From IMG/VR virus record IMGVR_UViG_3300029258_003655, positions 1-24,249 of that record: a stretch of DNA of 24,249 nucleotides. One strand, given 5' to 3'. The translations under genes were made by a program, and so were the position numbers. Positions 1-6,232 of this stretch are shown here, piece by piece; position 1 is the first letter of the stretch; every line of letters starts with the position of its first letter. The notes under the pieces are model-generated. The model saw nothing but the letters and a program-made list of their open reading frames with translations, did not search any database and was not told the DNA's origin. Source of the stretch: a virus.

Positions 1-927
1 ACCCAGGAAATCTATGCCCTGATAACGGACTACGCAACGGCGACCGGCACGGTGACTGTGGCTGCATGGCTGGATTATGAAGATAATCCGTCCAGTCTCA
101 CTCCTGCTGCGGGCGACAGTTTTTCTATCACCGATGTCAAGACCGTTGATGGTGACTTGGCCCGCTACTGGCTTCCTGATGATTTTCAGGGCGAGGTTGC
201 TGGTGACATTGCTTACGCTAAGGATACCGGAGTCGGACACTTCATTGGCTGGGCGCATGATAGCGAGATCAGATTCCAACGTGAAGTAACCGTGATAGAT
301 TCATACCCGGTGCAGGCTGTTGTGAGGCCGTCCCCCGCAAGACGAAGATGGGAGTTGTTTGTCAACCCGGCCCCGAATGAGGCCAACACCGTGACGTTTC
401 CTTATCGGGCTGGGTTTGACGAAATCAAGGCGATGGTCGGAATTTCAACGGCTTCGGGCGATACGGGTGTGACAATTGGCGGGATCGCAAATGTGTTTCC
501 CGATGATTATTTCAACGGCTGGTATGCGTATGTGGTTGCTGGAACTGGGCTAAACAGCTATGCCAAAGTGACGGATTATGTAGGCGCAACCGGAGCATTT
601 ACAGTCGCCGATTGGCTGTCAATTGACGGCTCGGCTGGCGGCACGAATCCTCATGCTACGGCGGCTTATATCTATGTCACTGATGATTACAAACATCCTG
701 CTGGTCCTCAGTTCGATGAGGCGATTTTGTCGGCGTGTTTGGCAAAAGCCGAGCTTGAATTTGAGGATATTCAGATGGGCTACAACGAGAAGTTTCATAA
801 GATTGATCTCCCGCAGGCCCAGCAAATTGATGCCCGATCTGCCCCGCGAAAACTGGGTCAGATGGTGCCGGGGTCAGGGAGAGTGGCGCGTGGACGAGTC
901 TGGAACGATATTACTCTGGATTCATAA
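1..927 (+). CDS. Adaptor-like (head-tail connector / tail tubular A-like) protein, 5' partial
   Basis: The frame is open from base 1, so the true start lies upstream; the internal GTG at 52 has no reason to be the start. Visible length is 308 residues. The segment RRRWELFVNPAPNEANTVTF followed by PYRAGFDE, and near the C-terminus FDEAILSACLAKAELE, resembles phage adaptor proteins that sit between portal and tail: a 'Trp-x-Leu-x-x-x-Pro-x-Pro' strand, then a helix beginning with an acidic residue and Ala/Leu-rich. Between these lies a roughly 60-residue beta-rich insertion (bases 502-687), and a related copy occupies bases 1-135 (shared YA-x-[IV]-TDY, ATG-x-x-TVA-x-WL). Its position at the head of a tail gene run fits an adaptor. 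The assignment is by family resemblance; a tail-attached structural protein of another kind is possible. Confidence 0.6.
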   Translation, partial: TQEIYALITDYATATGTVTVAAWLDYEDNPSSLTPAAGDSFSITDVKTVDGDLARYWLPDDFQGEVAGDIAYAKDTGVGHFIGWAHDSEIRFQREVTVIDSYPVQAVVRPSPARRRWELFVNPAPNEANTVTFPYRAGFDEIKAMVGISTASGDTGVTIGGIANVFPDDYFNGWYAYVVAGTGLNSYAKVTDYVGATGAFTVADWLSIDGSAGGTNPHATAAYIYVTDDYKHPAGPQFDEAILSACLAKAELEFEDIQMGYNEKFHKIDLPQAQQIDARSAPRKLGQMVPGSGRVARGRVWNDITLDS

Positions 928-928
928 G

Positions 929-976
929 TGTGTATGAATGCACACATTTATCACAAAACCTGTGCACTTATACACA
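929..976 (+). repeat. 16-nt imperfect inverted repeat (929-944 / 961-976)
   Basis: Bases 929-944 pair with 961-976: 14 Watson-Crick pairs, one G-T (G936 with T969) and one A-C mismatch (A938 with C967), around a 16-nt loop. It lies just after the stop codon of the adaptor-like gene. Its right arm shares bases with the stem-loop at 953-992, so the two cannot form together. It could be an RNA switch, part of a terminator, or a protein-binding dyad. Confidence 0.6.
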
Positions 977-992
977 AGTGTCGAGGTTTTGT
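953..992 (+). terminator. Stem-loop, possible terminator, between the adaptor-like gene and the next virion gene
   Basis: ACAAAACCT (953-961) is the exact reverse complement of AGGTTTTGT (984-992). Inside it CACTT (965-969) pairs with AAGTG (976-980), with G964-T981 as a wobble, a 2x2 internal loop and a 6-nt loop. That gives about 15 base pairs in a 116-nt intergenic gap, the largest in the plus-strand block. The T run is inside the descending arm rather than after it, so it is not a textbook intrinsic terminator. A processing site or attenuator is equally possible. Confidence 0.45.
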
Positions 993-1043
993 CAACAATT
1001 AAAACGGCGCACCCCCGCGTCGTGAAAGCAAAAGGAGAGGAAA

Positions 1044-1898
1044 ATGGCTAATAGGGCGAATATGGGTTGGCTTCTTGCCAACATGAAAGATCACGAACAT
1101 TTGGTCGCCGGAACAACGGGCGGCGTTGGACCTTCTCCGGCGATCTGGTCGGATTGTCCGTTGTTGTCCATCATGCTGAATCCGCAAAAAGGGTTTGTGT
1201 ACTTTGATGACTTCTTCAACGGGTTTACAGATTTGGCCGCTGCTGGCTGGGGCAACAATCTGTATCTTTATGAGCAGGATGCCGGTTTTTTGAAACATGA
1301 CCCCGCTGTGCCAGGAGGCATTGTTAAACTTGGTAGTGACGACACCACTGCTGATGACGGTGCCACAGTTAGAATCCCCGGCTGTCAGATTTACCCCGAT
1401 GCCGATGTGGATATTTACTTTGAGTGTCGCGCGGCCACCCTAAACGGCGGCGGTCAGATGTTCATCGGTCTCTGCGACGACAGTGAAAACACGCCGGTCG
1501 ATTCGGGCGATGCCATTACCGCTGACAAAGACCTTTGTGGGTTTTTCCGCGATGCTGGCACTGCCGATACCAAATGGTCGGTTGGCGTTTGCGATGGTGA
1601 CTCCAGTGAGGAAGCTGATGACAAGGCTACGGCTGATGAGGGCACTTATGATAATTATGGAATGATTGTCAGAGGTATCGGTAATGTGGCTGGCGCACGG
1701 GTTGAATTTTACTTCAACGGCGCATGTGTCTATGTTGCCGACGACTATACGGATATTCCTGATGGTGTTATGTGCCCGGTTTTCCAGGCACATGCAGACG
1801 GTACTGATAAGGGCGGCATTGCTCTTGATTGGCTTCGTATTGCCGTGCATGACAAGAAAGATGGCACTGTTGCCAGGGAAACAGTCTATACGTCGTAA
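1044..1898 (+). CDS. Virion structural protein, beta-sandwich type, function unknown
   Basis: 284 residues starting at ATG 1044 behind a strong AAAGGAGAGG ribosome site (1031-1040). After a short N-terminal arm, residues from about 50 onward (FVYFDDFF... to ALDWLRIAVH) alternate short hydrophobic strands with acidic Gly/Asp/Thr loops. This is the pattern of concanavalin-like or jelly-roll virion proteins. The product is strongly acidic, with no membrane segment and no enzyme motif I recognise. It sits between the adaptor-like gene and the nozzle-like genes, so it is probably a virion component (decoration or tail surface). It is separated from the upstream gene by the hairpin region, and may therefore be expressed at a different level. 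A capsid role cannot be excluded. Confidence 0.55.
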   Translation: MANRANMGWLLANMKDHEHLVAGTTGGVGPSPAIWSDCPLLSIMLNPQKGFVYFDDFFNGFTDLAAAGWGNNLYLYEQDAGFLKHDPAVPGGIVKLGSDDTTADDGATVRIPGCQIYPDADVDIYFECRAATLNGGGQMFIGLCDDSENTPVDSGDAITADKDLCGFFRDAGTADTKWSVGVCDGDSSEEADDKATADEGTYDNYGMIVRGIGNVAGARVEFYFNGACVYVADDYTDIPDGVMCPVFQAHADGTDKGGIALDWLRIAVHDKKDGTVARETVYTS

Positions 1899-1945
1899 GA
1901 TGTTTATACTCCCGATGATTAAAGGAGGAGTTGTCGGGTTATATC

Positions 1946-2092
1946 ATGGGGCGGGTCGTGAAGCGAAACGGGTCATCCGAGATAGCCGCCGCCCCTAATT
2001 TTGAGGATCGTGATTATGGAACTTACATTTCCGATCAAAGGCAAACATGTCGGGATGCCCTCAAGCCAGCAGCCTCCGGGCACTTCCCGTGA
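1946..2092 (+). CDS. Possible 48-aa small protein overlapping the start of the next gene
   Basis: An open frame from ATG 1946 to TGA 2092 encodes MGRVVKRNGSSEIAAAPNFE followed by DRDYGTYISDQ and a Pro/Ala-rich end. It would fill the gap between 1898 and 2016. A strong AAAGGAGGAG site lies at 1921-1930, but it is 15 nt from this ATG, and an in-frame TTG at 1931 is too close. It overlaps the N-terminal 25 codons of the 2016 gene in another frame. The composition looks protein-like, but the start spacing is poor. The ribosome site may be a relic, or the frame may not be translated. Confidence 0.35.
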   Translation: MGRVVKRNGSSEIAAAPNFEDRDYGTYISDQRQTCRDALKPAASGHFP

Positions 2093-2234
2093 TTTGAATA
2101 ATGTTCGTCCGTTCTATGACGGTCGGGCGTGCGGGGGCCAGAGGCCGGGGCTGGATAAATGGGGTGCTGGTACGTTGATTGGTGCAGCGGAGCAGCCGGT
2201 TGTTTGCATGTGTTCTGTGACGGTGGTGGTATAA
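2016..2234 (+). CDS. Tail nozzle / tubular B-like protein, N-terminal part only
   Basis: 72 residues from ATG 2016, behind GAGG at 2003-2006. The sequence MELTFPIKGKHVGMPSSQQP, followed by DLNNVRPFYDGRACGGQRPG and a 'DKWGAG' turn, resembles the extreme N-terminus of large phage tail proteins of the nozzle/tubular B kind (QPP..., NVRP..., GGQRPGL). Those proteins normally run on for hundreds of residues; this one stops at TAA 2232-2234 shortly after CMCSVTVVV. The next gene begins one base later. The likely remainder of the family protein begins at 4256. So it is either a naturally split gene whose pieces assemble, or a broken gene. The family match is from memory; the truncation is seen directly. 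Confidence 0.6.
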   Translation: MELTFPIKGKHVGMPSSQQPPGTSRDLNNVRPFYDGRACGGQRPGLDKWGAGTLIGAAEQPVVCMCSVTVVV

Positions 2235-2235
2235 C

Positions 2236-3138
2236 ATGGCTTTGTATGAAAATTCCACTTGGGAGTGGAACGGTCAAGTTAGCAATGTGTATTCTAATTG
2301 GTGGTATGCTCAATCTTTTACTCCATCTGTAACACATGATATTAGCAGTGTTATTTTGGCCCTTGGTAGACCTGTTGGAGATTCTCCGGGGACTGTAACT
2401 GTTTCAATACGTGCAATATCAGATGTTCCTCCACATGTGGGAGAAGCAATAATTCCTGATTTATGCTCTGGAACAACAGATGGTGATACTGTTGCTGAGT
2501 TAAGTGGTTTAGAAGACACTCCAACAGAAAGAGAGATAACTTTTGCAGAACCGGCAACACTGACGGCAGGAACACAATACGCCATTGTGGTAAGAGCGCC
2601 TTCTGGTTCTTCTTCCAATAAGTTATATTGGGTGGCAAATGCCAGCAGTGTATATGCAGGCGGCGTTCAAATGTTTAGTTCTACTTCCGGGGCTAATGGG
2701 GGGTGGACGCTATATGCAGATAAAGAACTGTGGTTCAAAGAGTACGGCGATCCCGGTGGTGCCAGCAAGCCAGTAAATCCGACGCCGTCTGATACAGACA
2801 CTGGGATTTCGATAAATCTTAGTGAGCTTAGTTGGGAGAGTGGTGGAGATACGGATGCTTATGATGTGTATTTCAATACCGGGAGTGGTCTTGTCCAAAT
2901 ATCAAGCAATCAAATTGAAACTTCTATTGATGTTTCTGATTTTTTGCCGTTGACTTATGGTGCTGAATATTCATGGCGTGTTGATGCCGTTAACAATGAT
3001 TATGGCACTGTGACCGGCGATGTGTGGACATTTACAGCGTTGGTCTTTGCTCCTCCAATTGCCGCCACTGGTATAAAAAAACGCGAAAAACGTTTGGTGG
3101 CTATGGCCGAAAACCGATTTTGGTATGAGGATATATAG
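2236..3138 (+). CDS. Adhesin-like tail protein: beta-sandwich + FnIII-like domain + short nozzle-like tail
   Basis: 300 residues from ATG 2236, one base after the previous stop, so translation is probably coupled. Residues about 1-172 form a beta-sandwich of the type seen in exported or phage carbohydrate-binding proteins (QSFTPS near the start, ALTAGTQYAIVV-like strand, ending WFKEYG). A related domain occurs in the protein at 9284. Residues about 173-268 look like a fibronectin type III domain (NPTPSDTDTGIS, LSWESGGD, YSWRVDAVN, WTFTA). The last 25 residues (KKREKRLVAMAENRFWYEDI) differ in character and match the end of the protein at 3546-4256. The role is probably host-surface binding on the tail. 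The codons look more AT-rich than the flanking genes, consistent with later acquisition. Confidence 0.6.
   Translation: MALYENSTWEWNGQVSNVYSNWWYAQSFTPSVTHDISSVILALGRPVGDSPGTVTVSIRAISDVPPHVGEAIIPDLCSGTTDGDTVAELSGLEDTPTEREITFAEPATLTAGTQYAIVVRAPSGSSSNKLYWVANASSVYAGGVQMFSSTSGANGGWTLYADKELWFKEYGDPGGASKPVNPTPSDTDTGISINLSELSWESGGDTDAYDVYFNTGSGLVQISSNQIETSIDVSDFLPLTYGAEYSWRVDAVNNDYGTVTGDVWTFTALVFAPPIAATGIKKREKRLVAMAENRFWYEDI
3114..3137 (+). repeat. Direct repeat, copy 1 (24 nt)
   Basis: CCGATTTT-GG-TATGAGGATATATA covers the last codons of the gene ending at 3138. It matches 4232-4255 at 22 of 24 positions; only the two middle bases differ. It marks the end of the first adhesin-like gene. Confidence 0.85.
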
Positions 3139-3147
3139 GGAGAAACA

Positions 3148-3543
3148 ATGGGTTCCTTTTCAGATTATCTTGAAGATGAAGTGTTGGATCACGTAACAGG
3201 TAAGGGTGCCTACACCAGCCCAACAGTATACGTGGCACTGTCTACTGCCGATCCAACTGACGATGCTTCTGGTATGGCAGAACCTTCTGGTGATGCGTAT
3301 GCGAGAGTAGAGACATCGGCAAGTGATTGGGATGCTTCGTCTGGCGGTGCTACAGCCAACGCTACTGCAATTACGTTTCCAGAGGCTACGGGAAATTGGG
3401 GGACTATTACGCATTTTGCTTTATATGATGCGTCTACTGGTGGAAACATGCTTATGCACGGCGCTTTAGATGCGTCACGTTCTATAACCAACGGAATTAC
3501 ACCAAGGTTTGCTATTGGCGAACTGGACATAACCCTGGATTGA
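3148..3543 (+). CDS. gp80-like virion structural protein (putative tail protein)
   Basis: 131 residues from ATG 3148 behind AGGGAG (3136-3141). Features are SDYLEDEVLDHVTG at the N-terminus, SPTVYVALSTADPTD, a YARVETS segment, ATAITFPEATGNWGTITHFA, and LYDASTGGNMLMHGAL. This order (short helix, 'vyvALyt..Pt', 'YaRv', 'fP.at.dWGtvthf.lyda..GG') is the signature I associate with a phage virion family related to mycobacteriophage gp80. It forms a small beta domain found near tail tips and fibres. It sits inside the three-gene cassette between the two nozzle-like pieces. No enzyme motif is present. Confidence 0.65.
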   Translation: MGSFSDYLEDEVLDHVTGKGAYTSPTVYVALSTADPTDDASGMAEPSGDAYARVETSASDWDASSGGATANATAITFPEATGNWGTITHFALYDASTGGNMLMHGALDASRSITNGITPRFAIGELDITLD

Positions 3544-3545
3544 TT

Positions 3546-4256
3546 ATGGCTGTTGTAGACGGTACTAATGCTGGATTTGTCACTGTAGCGCCCGTAGCCG
3601 ATCCTACTGGCAACTTCACACAAACCTGTGATAACGCTGGTTTTGCGGGTAAATTTACTACTCCAGCCGGAATATCAAAAATAACTGAAGTTGGCTGGTG
3701 GTGTAGCAACGCCACGCAAGCGGCCAATTTTAGGATAGCTCTATACAGTCACGATGCTGGTGGTGACGATCCTGACGCTCGTTTGTACGTTACGGATTAT
3801 ACAGCTAAAGGAACGGCTTCAGGGTGGAAAACGGTATCAGGACTTGATTGGGATGTCAACCCCGAAACTGTTTATTGGCTTGCGCTGTATGTGCAAAATA
3901 CAGCTACAGCAACACAACTTGATGTACAAACCGGATCGGGTCGTTACAGTTACAATGGAGGCGATTGTCCTGATCCTTGGCCCAATGTAGGTGAATATGC
4001 GTCTGTGTTGGCTATATACGGCGTTGTTGAATCAGGGACCACCTATTCGGAATTGTCGGGCACCATTGCTACAACGTCTACAACATCAGGTAACCTTGAA
4101 CTGTTGCAGTATTCTGCATTGTCCGGCACAATAGCAGCGGAATCAAATGTAGAAAGTGCGTCACTCGGCCAAACAAAAGTTAGTTTGCCAGAAAGCTGTA
4201 TTACAAAAAGAGTAATTGCAATAGGCAACAGCCGATTTTTTTATGAGGATATATAA
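3546..4256 (+). CDS. Adhesin-like tail protein: beta-sandwich + repeat segment + short nozzle-like tail
   Basis: 236 residues from ATG 3546. An in-frame TTG at 3540 overlaps the previous stop and is less likely. Residues about 1-160 are a Gly/Asp/Thr-rich beta-sandwich (GKFTTPAGISKITEVGWWCS, VYWLALYVQ, AIYGVVE). Its layout resembles the domains at 2236 and 9284. Residues about 165-208 hold two related units, YSELSGTIATTST and YSALSGTIAAESN. The last residues, TKRVIAIGNSRFFYEDI, match the end of the gene ending at 3138. The stop TAA overlaps the ATG of the next gene (TAATG, 4254-4258). It is probably a receptor-binding or fibre-accessory protein; the ligand is unknown. Confidence 0.55.
   Translation: MAVVDGTNAGFVTVAPVADPTGNFTQTCDNAGFAGKFTTPAGISKITEVGWWCSNATQAANFRIALYSHDAGGDDPDARLYVTDYTAKGTASGWKTVSGLDWDVNPETVYWLALYVQNTATATQLDVQTGSGRYSYNGGDCPDPWPNVGEYASVLAIYGVVESGTTYSELSGTIATTSTTSGNLELLQYSALSGTIAAESNVESASLGQTKVSLPESCITKRVIAIGNSRFFYEDI
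4232..4255 (+). repeat. Direct repeat, copy 2 (24 nt)
   Basis: CCGATTTT-TT-TATGAGGATATATA, 22 of 24 bases identical to 3114-3137. It ends the second adhesin-like gene and abuts the start of the large nozzle-like gene. The encoded residues (x-RF-[WF]-YEDI) are conserved in both copies. Confidence 0.85.
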
Positions 4257-5788
4257 TGGCTGCTGGAACAATGACGGAACTTGTCGCGGCTCGCGATGAC
4301 ATTGATACAACAAAGGCACTTTGGGCGTTTGAGCTTTATGGCAAAGTGTTTGTAGTTAATGGCACAAATCGTAAGGTTGCCGATTTTATCAATGTCAAAA
4401 TAACAACTACAGACATTGGTGCCAACCCGCCCGATTTTCAAACGGTGCTGACCGGAGGAACGTCGGGGGCGAAAATGATTGTGGATTATATTACGTCATT
4501 GGCTGGTGCGGCCACGATTTACGGGCGGCGGACTACAGTTGCTGATTTTGAGGCAGAGACGGTTACTGGCACCGACGATGATGGCAACGCCATATCATTT
4601 ACTGGAACTGCTGAAGTGGCTGGGCCGCATTGGTATGATTGGACATCGTATGGCGACAGCACTACTTTTGGTTCTGTTCCCGATCAATTGACTTTGGGTT
4701 GTGCGTGGAATGGGCGGGCGGTTGTTGCTGGGAATGAGGATGATCCAAATCAATGGTATATGTCCCGGCAGGGCAATCCTTGGGATTTTAATTATATTGC
4801 CAACGATCAACAAGCCCCAATATCAGGCGAAGATGCGGAACCTGGGAAAGCTGGTGATCCGCTTATAGCTGTTATTCCATATAGTAGAGATTATCTTGTT
4901 CTTGGTGGTGCTAATTCTATCTGGTATATGGCGGGCAATCCGGCAGCACACGGGTCATTGTTGGTTCTTAGTGACATTGGCGGTGTTCTTGATTCGCAGG
5001 CATGGTGTAAAGACAAGAGTGGTAATTTGTATATGCTCACGACGGTCGGCCTGCTCAGAATTCCAACTGGTTTTGGTCCACCGGAAAATTTGCTTGAAAC
5101 AATTTATCCTGATTTTCTTACCGATTTTGATTTTGATAATTCTTTACACAGAATAGTGATGGGGTTTGATAAATCCAGAAACGGAATTGAGATTGTAAAA
5201 ACAACTTTGGCGACAGGAGCAAATTCGTGTTGGTGGTTTGATTTGCGAACTGGTGGGTTGTTTCCCGAAAATTATCCTGAAGAATGCGGCACTTACTGTC
5301 TTTTTGATTATGCGGCCACTGATGCTACATATAGCGGGTTTTTGTATGGTTGTAAAGATGGTTATATTAGACTTCCTAAAGATTCGGCCAAAGATGATGA
5401 TGTCGGACCATCAGATGAGGCAATTGATAGTCATGTGACCTTTGGCCCGCTTAAATTAGGTAAGGAAAATCAAGAAGGTGTTGTCACTTCAATTGTGGGC
5501 ATAACCGCTGGTGGAGGATCGGATGGAACTATTACAGATTCTAATGCTCTGACATACTCAGTGTGGTCGGCTTTATCTGCTGATAATATTGTAGAAAAGT
5601 TAGCTGCAAACACAACGCCGAATGCTGCTGGCACAATAGCGGCCCCCGGTCGAAATCGGGGTGCCAGGAAGCGCAAACCGATACGCGGGCTTTATGCCGG
5701 GATCAGAATAGGAAACGATACAGCGGCTCAAACATGGGGATTGGAGAAGCTCGTTGTGGAAAGTCGCAGAAAAGGAAGGGTGAAATAA
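4256..5788 (+). CDS. Tail nozzle / tubular B-like protein, main part lacking the usual N-terminus
   Basis: 510 residues from ATG 4256 in a TAATG overlap with the preceding stop. It opens MAAGTMTELVAARDDIDTTK, which reads as the middle of a beta-propeller-like tail protein rather than a natural N-terminus. It continues with KVFVVNGTNRKVADF, DQLTLGCAWNGRAVVAGNED, DPNQWYMSRQGNPWDFNY, YLVLGGANSIWYMAGNP and GLLRIPTGFG. Repeated 'W.G..vv.g....n.wy.S..G.p..f' blades of this kind are typical of large phage tail nozzle/stabiliser proteins. The likely N-terminus is at 2016-2234 and the joint at the two direct repeats. Product and context support a tail conduit role. Whether the split pieces form a functional unit is unknown. 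Confidence 0.6.
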   Translation: MAAGTMTELVAARDDIDTTKALWAFELYGKVFVVNGTNRKVADFINVKITTTDIGANPPDFQTVLTGGTSGAKMIVDYITSLAGAATIYGRRTTVADFEAETVTGTDDDGNAISFTGTAEVAGPHWYDWTSYGDSTTFGSVPDQLTLGCAWNGRAVVAGNEDDPNQWYMSRQGNPWDFNYIANDQQAPISGEDAEPGKAGDPLIAVIPYSRDYLVLGGANSIWYMAGNPAAHGSLLVLSDIGGVLDSQAWCKDKSGNLYMLTTVGLLRIPTGFGPPENLLETIYPDFLTDFDFDNSLHRIVMGFDKSRNGIEIVKTTLATGANSCWWFDLRTGGLFPENYPEECGTYCLFDYAATDATYSGFLYGCKDGYIRLPKDSAKDDDVGPSDEAIDSHVTFGPLKLGKENQEGVVTSIVGITAGGGSDGTITDSNALTYSVWSALSADNIVEKLAANTTPNAAGTIAAPGRNRGARKRKPIRGLYAGIRIGNDTAAQTWGLEKLVVESRRKGRVK

Positions 5789-6219
5789 TGGCTAATCCAT
5801 TTGGGCTTAGTCCATACTTAAAAGGATATCAGCAACGAGAGAATGCCAGAGTCCGAAGTCGTAATGAATCACGACAAAGGATCGCACTGGCTGCACCATT
5901 TGAGTTTGAGCGCAGACAGCGGTATCAAGAAGGACTTGCGCCATTGCAAGAAATGAAAAAATTATTCGGCCCCGATTATATGAAGGGCACTGAAAAGGTC
6001 GCTTTGGCAAATGCGGATGCAGGCTTAATTAGTCGCGGTTTGGGCAATACGACGCGGCCTGTTGCAATGTCCGTAGGTATGAAGGGCCAGTTTGAAGATG
6101 TTCGTAGAAGTAGGTTAGCTGATGCGTTAGCCATGATGTCAAGATACACACAACAGAGTTCGCCAACGCCAAGTACATTTGGATCGACATTGTATGCAAC
6201 TGGGTCATTGCCTTTTTAA
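5788..6219 (+). CDS. Small conserved virion-associated protein, function unknown
   Basis: 143 residues. ATG 5788 is chosen because it overlaps the upstream TAA (TAATG) and has AAGGAAGGG at 5772-5780. A longer frame from 5734 would run inside the nozzle-like gene. The N-terminal third is helical and rich in Arg/Gln/Glu (QQRENARVRSRNESRQR). The middle has LFGPDYMKGTEKVALANADAGL and RGLGNTTRPVAMSVGMK, a pattern I recall from short proteins beside tail nozzle and fibre genes in several environmental phages. It has no membrane segment or enzyme motif. A structural or assembly role is inferred from position. Confidence 0.55.
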   Translation: MANPFGLSPYLKGYQQRENARVRSRNESRQRIALAAPFEFERRQRYQEGLAPLQEMKKLFGPDYMKGTEKVALANADAGLISRGLGNTTRPVAMSVGMKGQFEDVRRSRLADALAMMSRYTQQSSPTPSTFGSTLYATGSLPF

Positions 6220-6232
6220 GGATGGGCTATAA

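Noticed and set aside
1900-1998. 32-aa frame starting MFILPMIKGG
   Set aside because: It has no ribosome site before its ATG, and the AAAGGAGGAG element lies inside it; the frame is probably chance.
3114-4255. Insertion sequence bounded by the 24-nt direct repeats
   Set aside because: The repeats are in coding ends of two genes, there are no terminal inverted repeats and no transposase; the intervening genes are virion proteins.
2016-5788. Stop-codon reassignment joining the nozzle pieces into one protein
   Set aside because: The separating stops are TAA, TAG, TGA and TAA, the frames differ at the joints, and each downstream gene has its own start, three of them in tight overlaps or with ribosome sites.
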